Assembly (NCBI GenBank): GCA_011774835.1
Contig: JAACAK010000091.1
Location: forward strand, 1-37,918
DNA: 37,918 bases
Source of the DNA: Candidatus Kutchimonas denitrificans
GTDB lineage: Bacteria; Gemmatimonadota; Gemmatimonadetes; Palauibacterales; KS3-K002
Reading direction: 5' to 3'
The translations under genes and the position numbers were made by a program. Shown here in pieces: positions 1 through 9,985 of this stretch. Under the pieces are notes generated by a model. It did no database searches. It worked only from the letters and a program-made list of their open reading frames with translations, and was not told where the DNA came from. Numbering within the stretch: position 1 is the first letter of the stretch; each line of letters opens with the position of its first letter.

Positions 1-675
1 GCGCACGGTCTCGATGGAATCCCCCGCCGGGCCCAGCTTCGAGCGCAGGCGGCCTACGTGCATGTCGACGGTCCGGGTCTCGATGTCGGCCGTCGTCTCC
101 CAGACGGCCTCCAGCAGATCCTGTCGGCTCTGGGTGCGACCGCGTCGCTCCAGCAGGCAGACCAGGAGGCGGAACTCCTTGGGTGTGAGCTCCACCTCCT
201 CGTCATCGACCGTCACGCGGTGGGCGTCGACGTCGACCGTGAGCGGCCCGGCCCGCAGGGTGCGTCCGCGTGCGGCGCCGGACTCCGGTGCCGCGGCGCG
301 TCGCAGCACGGCGCGGACGCGGAGGACGAGCTCTTTGGGGCTGAAGGGCTTCGACACGTAATCGTCGGCGCCCACCTCGAAGCCCTCGAGGCGATCCTGC
401 TCCTCTCCCCGAGCCGTGACCACGATCACCGGCGTATGCCGGGTCTCCTTGCGGGAGCGTATCGTCCGCAGCACTTGCAGGCCGCCGACCTCCGGCAGCA
501 TCAGGTCGAGGACGACCAGATCGGGGGGCTCGGCCTCGATGGCGCGAAGCGCCTGGCGGCCCGTGGACGCGGTGCGAACGCGGAAGCCTGCATGGGTGAG
601 CTGGAACGCGACCAGGGCCGCGATGTCCGCCTCGTCCTCGACGACCAGGATCTGAGGTGTCTTCTGATCGTTCAT
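1..675 (-). CDS. OmpR/PhoB-family response regulator (3' end beyond window)
   Basis: The reading frame begins at the ATG whose complement is 673-675 and stays open for 225 codons to the window edge, so the C-terminus is missing. Residues 8-125 form a CheY-like receiver: acidic pocket E13-D14, phospho-acceptor D57 in VVLDLMLP, T87 and K109 in YVSKPF, the same spacing as in PhoB. A winged-helix DNA-binding domain follows; it contains ELTPKEFRLL and the family's recognition-helix region ending MHVGRLRSKLG, after which GVGYR would be expected just off the edge. It probably acts as a two-component transcription factor paired with a histidine kinase, likely encoded further left. It is divergent from the biotin carrier gene. 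Family assignment is firm; the stimulus and targets cannot be told. Confidence 0.93.
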   Translation of the reverse strand, partial: MNDQKTPQILVVEDEADIAALVAFQLTHAGFRVRTASTGRQALRAIEAEPPDLVVLDLMLPEVGGLQVLRTIRSRKETRHTPVIVVTARGEEQDRLEGFEVGADDYVSKPFSPKELVLRVRAVLRRAAAPESGAARGRTLRAGPLTVDVDAHRVTVDDEEVELTPKEFRLLVCLLERRGRTQSRQDLLEAVWETTADIETRTVDMHVGRLRSKLGPAGDSIETVR

Positions 676-765
676 GATCGATCCACTGGGTGATCGTACG
701 ATCCAATGTAGGGCAGGGGGCAACGGTGGGACAGCCGGTCGGTTCGGCGGTGCGCCGCCGGGCTG

Positions 766-794
766 TTGCGAATGACCCGAATCGCTTCGATTAT
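766..794 (+). promoter_or_regulatory. possible sigma70 promoter for the biotin carrier gene
   Basis: TTGCGA (766-771) is followed after 17 nt by GATTAT (789-794), about 50 nt upstream of the ATG at 843. The -35 is fair and the -10 weak (TATGTA at 792-797 is an alternative with a 20-nt spacer). It lies in the divergent gap between the response regulator and the carrier gene. Seen by eye only. Confidence 0.25.
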
Positions 795-842
795 GTAAAC
801 TCGCGTGGCGTCGCCTCATCGGCCCTCCGAACCCGAGCGTCC

Positions 843-1352
843 ATGAAGTACATCGTCGAGATCGAAGGCCAGACCCACGAGGTCGAGATCGGCCCCGATG
901 GGATTCTCCTCGATGGGGATCCCGTCGAGGCGGACCTGCAGCCCAACCACGATTCGGACCTCTGGCATCTGCTCCTCGACGGTCGCTCCTTCACCCTGGC
1001 CGCCCGCCGCGCCGATGCTCGCGGCGAATGGGAGATCGAGATCGACGGTCGGAAGCGCCGTGTCCTGGCTCTCGACGAGCGGCGCCGGGCGATCCGCGAG
1101 GTGGCCGGGGCCGCGGCCCAGAGCCGGGGGCCCGTCGAGGTCAAGGCGCCGATGCCCGGCCTCGTGGTCAGGGTCGAGGTCGCCGCCGACGCCATGGTCG
1201 AGCAGGGCCAGGGGGTGGTCGTGATGGAGGCGATGAAGATGGAGAACGAGCTCAAGGCAACCGCCGCCGGTCGGGTGAGCGCGGTGCGCGTCGATGCGGG
1301 CCAGACGGTGGACAAGGGAGAGACACTGCTGGTGATCGAGCCGGTAGAATGA
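843..1352 (+). CDS. biotin carrier protein of an acyl-CoA carboxylase
   Basis: A 169-residue protein starting at MKYIVEIEGQ. An in-frame upstream ATG at 690 gives an atypical 51-residue extension and was not used. The C-terminal 75 residues are a biotinyl/lipoyl domain: KAPMPGLV at about 101-108 and the biotinylation motif EAMKMEN at 129-135, with K132 as the modified lysine. The N-terminal half (an IEIDGR-type beta segment and a short hydrophobic stretch) resembles the carrier subunits of propionyl-CoA/methylmalonyl-CoA carboxylases rather than AccB of acetyl-CoA carboxylase. It would carry carboxybiotin between a biotin carboxylase and a carboxyltransferase, neither of which is in the window. 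The next gene, methylmalonyl-CoA mutase, supports a role in propionate metabolism; that link is inference. Confidence 0.9.
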   Translation: MKYIVEIEGQTHEVEIGPDGILLDGDPVEADLQPNHDSDLWHLLLDGRSFTLAARRADARGEWEIEIDGRKRRVLALDERRRAIREVAGAAAQSRGPVEVKAPMPGLVVRVEVAADAMVEQGQGVVVMEAMKMENELKATAAGRVSAVRVDAGQTVDKGETLLVIEPVE

Positions 1353-1442
1353 GGATCGAGTTGTCGGCCTGCCCGTCGAACGCTCGCATCCATTCCGCAG
1401 CGTGCAACCAACTTCGATATGAGCGGCGGGGATAGAGGGGTG

Positions 1443-3014
<1,572 letters not shown>

Positions 3015-3079
3015 AGGGGTGGAGCCCCTCGGATAACTTTGGGCCGCGCAATTCCTTAGAGACGCAAGGGGTTCTGGGG

Positions 3080-3388
3080 ATGCCGACGTACGACTACAGG
3101 TGTGAGAGCTGCGGTCACCAATTCGAGAAGTTCTCGCAGCGGATCTCGGACGAGAGCACCGCCGAGTGCCCGAAGTGCGGCGGCACCGCCGAACGCCTGA
3201 TCTCCGGCGGAGCCGGACTGTTGTTCAAGGGCTCGGGCTTCTACATCACCGACTACCGAAGCGACTCGTACAAGAAGGCGGAAAAGCAGGAGTCGGGATC
3301 GGGGGACGGGGAGTCGAGCTCCAGCGGTGAGAAGTCGAAGAGCCAGAGCGAAAAAAAGGCCGAGCCCAAGAAGAAGGACTCGAGCTAG
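3080..3388 (+). CDS. FmdB-family zinc ribbon protein
   Basis: A 102-residue protein starting MPTYDYRCESCG, the usual FmdB-family opening. Two CxxC pairs (C8/C11 and C30/C33) form a single zinc ribbon, followed by the family's LISGGAG and FKGSGFY-TDY segments. From about residue 70 the tail is low-complexity and rich in Ser, Glu and Lys, as is common in this family. Its function is not established; a regulatory role has been proposed for the family by analogy. It begins the long co-directional run that reaches Enzyme I, and its TAG stop directly touches the argS ATG at 3389. An in-frame upstream ATG at 2987 lies inside the mutase gene and was rejected. Confidence 0.88.
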   Translation: MPTYDYRCESCGHQFEKFSQRISDESTAECPKCGGTAERLISGGAGLLFKGSGFYITDYRSDSYKKAEKQESGSGDGESSSSGEKSKSQSEKKAEPKKKDSS

Positions 3389-5050
3389 ATGCAGCATCCC
3401 CGACTCGAGGCCGCGCTGGCCCGCGCCGCCCGCGATCTCGGCGCAGCCGACGATGTGACGGTCCGCCTCGAGCGCCCCCGGGAGACCGCTCACGGCGACC
3501 TCGCGGCCAATCTCGCCATGGTCCTCGCCCAGCAGCTCGGGCGCAAGCCGCGGGAGCTGGCGGGCGAGCTCGTCGACCGGCTCGATCTCCAGGCGCTGCA
3601 GATCGAGAGCGCCGAGATCGCCGGCCCGGGCTTCATCAACTTCCGCGTGTCCCGTGACTTCCTGTTCGATGGCCTGCGCCACGTCTGCCGGGCCGGTCGG
3701 GACTACGGCCGCGGCGACTGGGGTGCCGGTTCGCGCGTGAACGTCGAGTTCGTCTCGGCGAACCCGACGGGCCCCCTCCACGTCGGTCACGGCCGGGGCG
3801 CCGCGGTCGGCGACACCATCGCCCGACTGCTCGAGTTCACCGGCCACGACGTCTGTCGCGAATTCTACGTGAACGATGCCGGTTCCCAGATCGACAAGCT
3901 GGTCGACTCGATCTCGGCCCGTCACCGCCAGCTCGAGGGCGAAAGCGCGGCGATCCCCGAAGGCGGCTATCACGGCGAGTACATCGTCGACCTCGCCCGC
4001 GAGCTGGCATCGGATTTGGCCGACGAGCTCGCGGCGGACGCGAGCCCGGAAGGGCGGGCCCGGGTGCGGCGCCGGGCGATCGAGCGGGTGATCGAAGAGC
4101 AGCGCCGTACTTTGGAGGCGCTGCGCGTGCAGTTCGACGAGTTCCGGTCCGAGACCGAACTGCGCGAGTCCAGCTCGATCGAGGAGACGGTGGAGCAGCT
4201 GACCGAGCGGGGGTTGATCTACGAACGAGAGGGCGCTCGCTGGCTCCGGACCACCGACTTCGAGGACGACAAGGACCGTGTGCTGGTGAAGAGCGACGGC
4301 AGCTACACGTACTTCCTTCCCGACATCGCCTACCATCACGACAAGGCGAAGCGCGGGTTCGACACCGCTATCGACATCTGGGGCGCCGACCACCACGGCT
4401 ACGTGCCTCGCATGACCGCGGCGATGCGGGCGCTCGGTCTGGAGAAGGAATTCTTCGAGGCGGTGATCGTGCAGCTGGTGCGGATCGAGCGGGGTGGCGA
4501 GGAGGTCAAGTTCAGCAAGCGCGCCGGCGAGTTCGTCACGCTGCGCGATCTCGTCGACGAGGTCGGAGCCGATGTGACCCGCTACTTCTTCCTCGAGCGC
4601 GGGCCGCAGCAGCAGATGGTCTTCGACCTCGACCTGGCCAAGGAGCGGTCGGAGAAGAACCCGGTCTACAAGGTGCAGTACGCCCACGCCCGCATCCGCA
4701 GCGTCTACCGCCGTGGCGATATCGATCCGGAGGGCATCGATTTCGACGCCGACCTTTCGCCTCTCGTGGAAACGTCGGCCCACGAGATGATCAAAACGAT
4801 CCTCGGCTTTCCCGAAGTCGTCGAGGCGGCCGCCCGCAGCCGCGAGCCGCACCGGATCACCGCCTATCTCGAGAACCTCGCCAACGAGCTGAACAGCTGG
4901 TACCACGCCGGCACCCGCGATGCCTCGCTGCGCGTTCTCGGCCAGGAGGAAGCCGTCACCAACGCGCGCCTCGTCGTCGTCCGGGCTTCCGAGACCGTGC
5001 TGCGAAACGGGCTCGAGCTGCTCGGCATCGAGGCGCCCGAAAGCATGTAA
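3389..5050 (+). CDS. argS: arginyl-tRNA synthetase
   Basis: A 553-residue class I synthetase, close to the usual length of about 570. It charges tRNA-Arg in the cytoplasm. The N-terminal tRNA-recognition (Add-1) domain spans roughly residues 1-85, including the ETAHGDLAANLAM stretch. The HIGH-type signature is HVGH at 131-134 within SANPTGPLHVGHGRGA. The KMSKS-type loop is KFSKR at about 374-378; the KMSKS sequence is commonly degenerate in ArgRS. The C-terminal helical anticodon-binding domain carries YAHARIRSV and ends at LLGIEAPESM. It follows fmdB with no gap and precedes the barrel-like gene by 11 nt. Confidence 0.97.
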   Translation: MQHPRLEAALARAARDLGAADDVTVRLERPRETAHGDLAANLAMVLAQQLGRKPRELAGELVDRLDLQALQIESAEIAGPGFINFRVSRDFLFDGLRHVCRAGRDYGRGDWGAGSRVNVEFVSANPTGPLHVGHGRGAAVGDTIARLLEFTGHDVCREFYVNDAGSQIDKLVDSISARHRQLEGESAAIPEGGYHGEYIVDLARELASDLADELAADASPEGRARVRRRAIERVIEEQRRTLEALRVQFDEFRSETELRESSSIEETVEQLTERGLIYEREGARWLRTTDFEDDKDRVLVKSDGSYTYFLPDIAYHHDKAKRGFDTAIDIWGADHHGYVPRMTAAMRALGLEKEFFEAVIVQLVRIERGGEEVKFSKRAGEFVTLRDLVDEVGADVTRYFFLERGPQQQMVFDLDLAKERSEKNPVYKVQYAHARIRSVYRRGDIDPEGIDFDADLSPLVETSAHEMIKTILGFPEVVEAAARSREPHRITAYLENLANELNSWYHAGTRDASLRVLGQEEAVTNARLVVVRASETVLRNGLELLGIEAPESM

Positions 5051-5061
5051 CGGATGGAGCG

Positions 5062-6006
5062 ATGAGACGATTGCGCTTCGGTCCGGTCCTTCTCCTGCTG
5101 GCGCTGGCTGCGACTTCGCCTCTCGCGGCCCAACCGGCCGTCGATCCGAACCTGGAAGAGGACGTGGTCACCGGGATCGGCCTTCTGAATTCGGAGCTGG
5201 GGCTGCTCCTGGCGGGCGGAAATCCGGTGCTGGGGACGGCCAGCCCGCTGGGCACGAAGTTCCGCTGGATGCCGCGGTTCAACATCGGCGGCCGCATCGG
5301 CTTCGGCTGGGTCGACGTGCCGGATATCATCAGCTACCCGGCCGATCCGACCGCTCCCGTGGGAAGGATCGACGTGAACGCCGTCCTGCCTCAGCTCGAC
5401 ATCTCGGTGGGCGTGTTCGACGGGTTCGACCTCGGGTCCACTCTCGGTGGGTTCGGCGCGCTCGAGGTGCTGGGATCGTTGGGCTCGGTCGTGCTGTCGG
5501 CCGACGATGGGTTCCAGAACGATGCCACGGGCGCGGGGCTGGGTGTCCGGGCCGGGCTGCTTCGCGAGTCGTTCACGTTCCCCGGGGTCTCGATCTCGGC
5601 CTCCTACAAGTGGTTCGGCCGGGTGCAGCTCGGCAGTGTCGAGCGGGGGTCGGACGCGCAGTACGGTTTCGACATGGCGGCCTGGAGCGTGCGGGCCGGG
5701 ATCAGCAAGAGCTTCGTGGCGATCGGTCTCGCGCTGACCCTGGCGTACGACCACTTCGAGACCGACTACGACTGGGGCTTGGCCGGCGCACCAGGCGAGC
5801 TGGTGCCGGTGGTCCCCGAAGGCTCGCCGGTGAACCTGGACGGCGAGAGCTGGTCGGCCTTCGTCGACGTGTCCTACATAGTGCTGTTCTTCAACATCGT
5901 GGGCGAGGTGGGTTGGCAGGAGGAAGTGAGGCGCACTAACTCGCGGGGCGATGAGCTGACCGCCGGCGGCCTGCTCGGCGCCCTCGGCATCCGGTTTACC
6001 CTTTGA
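5062..6006 (+). CDS. predicted outer-membrane protein of unknown function
   Basis: A 314-residue protein with a clear signal peptide: MRRLR, a Leu/Ala-rich core, and a likely cleavage near SPLAAQ. The mature part is a series of alternating hydrophobic/polar stretches with many Gly and aromatic residues (for example FNIGGRIGFGWVDV, SISASYKWFGRVQLG, ALTLAYDHFETDYDW) and ends GIRFTL. This pattern suggests a transmembrane beta-barrel in the outer membrane, but I do not recognise the family. GGAG sits about 5 nt before the ATG. Its TGA overlaps the TTG start of ribD, suggesting translational coupling. The riboflavin neighbours do not by themselves reveal a role. Confidence 0.7.
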   Translation: MRRLRFGPVLLLLALAATSPLAAQPAVDPNLEEDVVTGIGLLNSELGLLLAGGNPVLGTASPLGTKFRWMPRFNIGGRIGFGWVDVPDIISYPADPTAPVGRIDVNAVLPQLDISVGVFDGFDLGSTLGGFGALEVLGSLGSVVLSADDGFQNDATGAGLGVRAGLLRESFTFPGVSISASYKWFGRVQLGSVERGSDAQYGFDMAAWSVRAGISKSFVAIGLALTLAYDHFETDYDWGLAGAPGELVPVVPEGSPVNLDGESWSAFVDVSYIVLFFNIVGEVGWQEEVRRTNSRGDELTAGGLLGALGIRFTL

Positions 6007-7136
6007 GCGACGGGCGCGGCGAGCTCTCGGTCGACGAGCGATACATGAGGCGAGCCCTCGACCTGGCCGAGCGCGGCTGGGGCCGGGTCGCGCCCAACCC
6101 GATGGTCGGCGCCGTGGTCGTGCGGGACGGCCGCGTGGTGGGTGAGGGTTACCATGCGGAGTTCGGCGGGCCCCACGCCGAGGTGGCGGCGCTCCGCGCC
6201 GCCGGAGCCGATGCGGCGGGAGCGACGCTCTACGTCAACCTCGAGCCCTGCCACCACACGGGAAAGACGGGCCCCTGCTCGCAAGAGATCGTCCAGGCGG
6301 GGGTGGCCCGTGTCGTCTGCGCCCAGGCCGAGACGAACCCGGGCGCGCGCGGGGGCGGTGTCTGGCTCCAGGAGCAGGGCGTCGAGGTGGAGCTTGGCGT
6401 TCTTCAGCGGGAGGCCCGGGACCTCAACGCCGTTCACGAGACCATGTTCGAGCGGCGTCGCCCCTTCCTAGCCCTCAAGTACGCCCTCTCTCTCGACGGT
6501 AGACTCTCGGAACGCCCCGGCGCGGCCACCCGGGTCACTTCCGGCCCGGCGATCCAGGAGGCGCACCGTCTCCGCGCCGGTCACGACGCGGTGATGGTGG
6601 GGATCGGAACCGTCCTGGCCGACGACCCGCAGCTGACCGTGCGCGGCTCGGTCCAGCCTCGGGTGCCGCCGCTGCGCGTCGTGGTCGATTCGAACCTGCG
6701 GACCCCCCGGACCTCGCGACTGGCGGAGACCGCTAGCGACGCGGGTGTGCAGGTCTTTGCCGCGGACGACGTGCCCGACGAACGGGCGGCGGTCCTCGAG
6801 GCGCGGGGGGTCACGGTGACGCGGGTTGGCCGGGCGCCGGGTGGACTCGATCTTGGCGCCGTTCTTGCATCGCTGGGTGATGCCGGGATTCGTTCGACGC
6901 TCTGCGAAGGAGGTGGACGTCTGGGATCGGCTTTCCTGGCCGCCGGCCTGGTCGATCGGCTCTACCTTTTCATCGCGCCCCGGATCTTCGGAGAGCCCGG
7001 CGTGCGAGGCTTCCAGGGCGATCGCGGCGCCGCGCCCGGCCAATGGCGGACCATCCGGGTCCGCCAGCTCGGGTCGACCACGCTGCTGGTGATGGGGCCC
7101 GGCGATGAGCCGGACCCCGAGGACGAACATGTTTAG
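6003..7136 (+). CDS. ribD: bifunctional riboflavin pyrimidine deaminase/reductase
   Basis: A 377-residue protein catalysing the second and third steps of riboflavin synthesis: deamination of the pyrimidine intermediate, then NADPH-dependent reduction. The N-terminal cytidine-deaminase-like domain has the zinc ligands H58 and catalytic E60 in HAEVAAL, and C83 and C92 in EPCHHTGKTGPC. The C-terminal reductase domain begins near LKYALSLDGR, with CEGGGRLGSAF later. The start used is TTG at 6003, which overlaps the previous stop as TTGA and gives the family's usual DERYMRRALDLAERG N-terminus. The ATG at 6045 would trim 14 residues. It opens a riboflavin block of ribD, ribE, ribBA and ribH. Confidence 0.95.
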   Translation: MSDGRGELSVDERYMRRALDLAERGWGRVAPNPMVGAVVVRDGRVVGEGYHAEFGGPHAEVAALRAAGADAAGATLYVNLEPCHHTGKTGPCSQEIVQAGVARVVCAQAETNPGARGGGVWLQEQGVEVELGVLQREARDLNAVHETMFERRRPFLALKYALSLDGRLSERPGAATRVTSGPAIQEAHRLRAGHDAVMVGIGTVLADDPQLTVRGSVQPRVPPLRVVVDSNLRTPRTSRLAETASDAGVQVFAADDVPDERAAVLEARGVTVTRVGRAPGGLDLGAVLASLGDAGIRSTLCEGGGRLGSAFLAAGLVDRLYLFIAPRIFGEPGVRGFQGDRGAAPGQWRTIRVRQLGSTTLLVMGPGDEPDPEDEHV

Positions 7137-7779
7137 CGGCATCGTCGAAGAGATCGGAACCGTCGAGACGGCCACCGACACGGCGAACGGTCGGGAGATC
7201 GTCATACGCGCCGAACGGGTGCTCGACGACCTCAAGACCGCCGACAGCATCAACGTCGATGGCGTCTGTCAGACCGTGGTCGAGGTCGGAACCGGGACCT
7301 TCCGCGTTCAGACGATCGCCACCACCCTGTCGCGCACCACTTTCGGCGAGTTCCGCTCCGGCCGACCCGTCAATCTGGAACGATCCATCGCCGCCGGCGG
7401 TCGCTTCGGCGGCCATTTCGTCCAGGGTCACGTGGACGGCGTGGGGACGGTGAGCTCGTTCCGGCGCGAGGGTGAGATGTGGCGGCTGCGCTTCAGCTTG
7501 CCGGAGGCGGTGTGGCCGTACACTATCTTACACGGCTCCATCGCCGTCGACGGGGTCTCGCTCACGGTGAACGCCTTGCCCGAGGCCGGGACTGCGGAAG
7601 TGGCGCTCATCCCTTATACTTATGAGCACACGAACCTGTCGCGCCTGGCTCCCGGAGGGCGGGTCAATCTCGAAGCGGACATGATCGGCAAGTACGTGGT
7701 CCGCGCGATCGCCGGGCTCGAACAGGGCGAGGTCTCCCGCGACCTGCTGGAGCGGCTGGGGGAATGGGGTATCGAGTGA
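7129..7779 (+). CDS. ribE: riboflavin synthase alpha chain
   Basis: A 216-residue protein starting MFSGIVEEIGTVE, the hallmark N-terminus of riboflavin synthase. It dismutates two 6,7-dimethyl-8-ribityllumazine molecules into riboflavin and the pyrimidine. The duplicated lumazine-binding fold is visible: the first copy runs to about residue 95, and the second begins near GHFVQGHVDGVGTV. DGVCQTV in the first repeat matches DGVSLTVN in the second. The start overlaps the end of ribD by 8 nt. A 50-nt gap then separates it from ribBA, the largest break within the rib block. Confidence 0.96.
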   Translation: MFSGIVEEIGTVETATDTANGREIVIRAERVLDDLKTADSINVDGVCQTVVEVGTGTFRVQTIATTLSRTTFGEFRSGRPVNLERSIAAGGRFGGHFVQGHVDGVGTVSSFRREGEMWRLRFSLPEAVWPYTILHGSIAVDGVSLTVNALPEAGTAEVALIPYTYEHTNLSRLAPGGRVNLEADMIGKYVVRAIAGLEQGEVSRDLLERLGEWGIE

Positions 7780-7829
7780 GGGATCAGGGGTCGTGAGCGG
7801 GAGGTCGATGGAGCGAGGAAGGCGTTCCC

Positions 7830-9080
7830 ATGCGGAATGAAGAGATGAACAATAACGATATAGAATTCGATTCGGTAGAAGAAGCGATAAAGGCCATACG
7901 TCGAGGCGAGATGGTCATCGTCGCCGATGACGAGGACCGCGAGAACGAGGGTGACCTGGTCTGCGCGGCCGAGAAGATCACTCCGGAGCTCATCAACTTC
8001 ATGGCCACCCATGGGCGCGGGCTCATCTGCTTGAGCCTGACGCCCGAGCGGGTGGAGCAGCTGCTGCTCCCGGCCATGACCGAGCAGCAGGTGGAGTCGG
8101 AGGAGACGGCGTTCATGGTGTCGATCGACGCGACGTCGAGACACGGGGTCACGACCGGGATCAGCGCGGCGGATCGCGCCAAGACCATTCGTGTCGCCAT
8201 CGACCCCGAGTCGCGTCCCGAGGACCTGCGTCGGCCGGGTCATGTTTTCCCGCTCCGGGCCAAGCCGGGAGGCGTCCTACAGCGAGTGGGTCAGACGGAA
8301 GCCTCGGTGGACCTGGCGCGGATGGCGGGATTGGCGCCGGCCGGCGTCATCTGCGAGATACTGAACGACGACGGTACCATGGCCCGGCGTCCGGAGCTCA
8401 CGGTCTTCGCCCGCGAACACGGCCTCAAGTTCGTGACCGTGGCGCAGATCATCGCCCAGCGTCTCAAGACCGAACGCCTCGTCCACCGCGTGGCCGAGGC
8501 CCGACTGCCCACGGCCTACGGCGAGTTCCGTGTCATGGCCTATACGAACGACGTCGACCGGCGCGAGCACGTGGCTCTGGTCAAGGGCGAGGTCGAGGGC
8601 GAGGAGGACGTGCTGGTCCGCATGCACTCCGAGTGCTTGACCGGCGATGTCTTCCATTCTCAGCGCTGTGATTGCGGCGAGCAGCTGGAGGCCAGCCTGC
8701 ACCGGATCCAGGAGGAGGGCCGCGGCGTTCTGGTCTACATGAAACAGGAGGGGCGCGGGATCGGCTTGATGAACAAGATCCGGGCCTACCACCTGCAGGA
8801 GAAGGGGCTCGATACGGTGGAGGCGAACGAGGCTTTGGGCTTCGCTCCCGACTTGCGAGACTATGGGATCGGCGTCCAGGTGCTGCTGGACCTGGGGCTG
8901 AAGTCGATGCGGCTCATGACGAACAACCCGAAGAAGATCGTCGGGCTCCAGGGGTATGGCCTCTCGGTCACCCAGCAGGTGCCGATCGTGGTGAAGCCGA
9001 ACCGCTACAACCAGAACTACCTGAAAGCCAAGCGAGACAAGCTCGGCCACCTGTTCCCCGTGGATCAGGCGGCGAACTAG
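7830..9080 (+). CDS. ribBA: 3,4-DHBP synthase / GTP cyclohydrolase II
   Basis: A 416-residue fusion supplying both precursors of riboflavin. The N-terminal DHBP synthase domain (about 12-205) has DDEDRENEGDL and RRPGHVFPLRAKPGG. The C-terminal GTP cyclohydrolase II domain carries the zinc cysteines C269, C280 and C282 in SECLTGD and QRCDCGEQL, then KQEGRGIGL and the TNNPKK stretch. Both active sites look intact. The ATG at 7830 is preceded by GAGGAAGG 8 nt upstream; a second in-frame ATG (7845) would drop five residues. ribH follows after 4 nt. Confidence 0.97.
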   Translation: MRNEEMNNNDIEFDSVEEAIKAIRRGEMVIVADDEDRENEGDLVCAAEKITPELINFMATHGRGLICLSLTPERVEQLLLPAMTEQQVESEETAFMVSIDATSRHGVTTGISAADRAKTIRVAIDPESRPEDLRRPGHVFPLRAKPGGVLQRVGQTEASVDLARMAGLAPAGVICEILNDDGTMARRPELTVFAREHGLKFVTVAQIIAQRLKTERLVHRVAEARLPTAYGEFRVMAYTNDVDRREHVALVKGEVEGEEDVLVRMHSECLTGDVFHSQRCDCGEQLEASLHRIQEEGRGVLVYMKQEGRGIGLMNKIRAYHLQEKGLDTVEANEALGFAPDLRDYGIGVQVLLDLGLKSMRLMTNNPKKIVGLQGYGLSVTQQVPIVVKPNRYNQNYLKAKRDKLGHLFPVDQAAN

Positions 9081-9084
9081 GATT

Positions 9085-9561
9085 ATGCGCGAGACATACG
9101 GACAGTTTCGTGTCGAGGGCCGCCGGTTCGCTCTCGTCGTCAGCCGGACCAACGAGCTGGTGACGCGGCAGCTGCTCTCGGGGGCCGTCGACTGTCTGCG
9201 CCAGCATGGTGCGGACGAGAACCAGATCGAGGTGTTCTGGGTGCCGGGCGCCTGGGAGCTCGCCCCCGTCGTCGCCCGGCTGGCCCGCGGCGGCCGACAC
9301 GCGGCGATCGTCGCCCTCGGCGCGCTGATACGCGGCGCGACACCCCATTTCGACTACCTGGCCAGCGCCGCGACCCAGCGGCTCGCCAACGTGGCCACCC
9401 ATTCCGAGTGCTACGTCTCGCTGGGCGTGCTCACCGCCGACACGTTGGAGCAGGCTTTGGAGCGCGCCGGCAGCAAGGCGGGCAACCACGGCGCCAAGGC
9501 CGTGCTGGCGGCCATCGAGATGGCCGACCTGCTGGACCGACTGGATGGGGAGTCGGACTAA
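9085..9561 (+). CDS. ribH: 6,7-dimethyl-8-ribityllumazine synthase
   Basis: A 158-residue lumazine synthase that condenses the RibD product with the DHBP made by RibBA. Visible motifs are VFWVPGAWELAPV (substrate loop), GALIRGATPHFDYL with the catalytic His88, GVLTADTLEQAL, and the phosphate-site region AGSKAGNHG. Length and motif order match the family, whose members assemble into pentamers or capsids. Its last 17 nt overlap nusB, the ribH-nusB arrangement found in many bacteria. Confidence 0.96.
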   Translation: MRETYGQFRVEGRRFALVVSRTNELVTRQLLSGAVDCLRQHGADENQIEVFWVPGAWELAPVVARLARGGRHAAIVALGALIRGATPHFDYLASAATQRLANVATHSECYVSLGVLTADTLEQALERAGSKAGNHGAKAVLAAIEMADLLDRLDGESD

Positions 9562-9985
9562 AGCCAGGGCCCGGGTCCTACAGGTCCTCTACGCCTGGGA
9601 CGTACGTGGCGGTCTCGAGTCGCTGCGCCAGGTCGATGCCGAGCTCACGCGGCCGGGTGCTCGCCCGCTCAAGCCCGAGGTTCGCTCGTACACCGACCGC
9701 CTCCTCGCTGTCATCGCTGACAACCGTCGAGAGATCGACGGGCGCATCGAGGGGCTCGCCGAAAACTGGCGGCTTTCCCGAATGACCGTGGTCGACCGCA
9801 ACATCCTCCGCCTCGCCGCCGCCGAGATGCTTCACTTGCCCGAGATACCGCTCCGCGTTTCGCTCCAGGAGGCCATCCTCCTGGCCGAATGGTTCGGGAC
9901 CGACGAGAGCCGACGCTTCGTGAATGGAGTTCTCGATGCCCTGCTCCGCGAGCTGCAACCCGAACAGGTCTCCGACTCGCGATGA
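9545..9985 (+). CDS. nusB: transcription antitermination factor NusB
   Basis: A 146-residue all-helical protein of normal length. NusB binds boxA RNA together with NusE (S10) during rRNA antitermination. Recognisable segments are TKARARVLQVLYAWD at the N-terminus, ENWRLSRMTVVDRNILRLAAAEML, and SLQEAILLAEWFGTDESRRFVNGVLD. The start at 9545 lies inside ribH (17-nt overlap) and its TGA overlaps the next ATG as ATGA, so translation of ribH, nusB and the glycosyltransferase is probably coupled. Confidence 0.96.
   Translation: MGSRTKARARVLQVLYAWDVRGGLESLRQVDAELTRPGARPLKPEVRSYTDRLLAVIADNRREIDGRIEGLAENWRLSRMTVVDRNILRLAAAEMLHLPEIPLRVSLQEAILLAEWFGTDESRRFVNGVLDALLRELQPEQVSDSR

Noticed and set aside
7780-7829. 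FMN riboswitch before ribBA
   Set aside because: The gap is only 50 nt and lacks the conserved RFN element; none was seen before ribD either.
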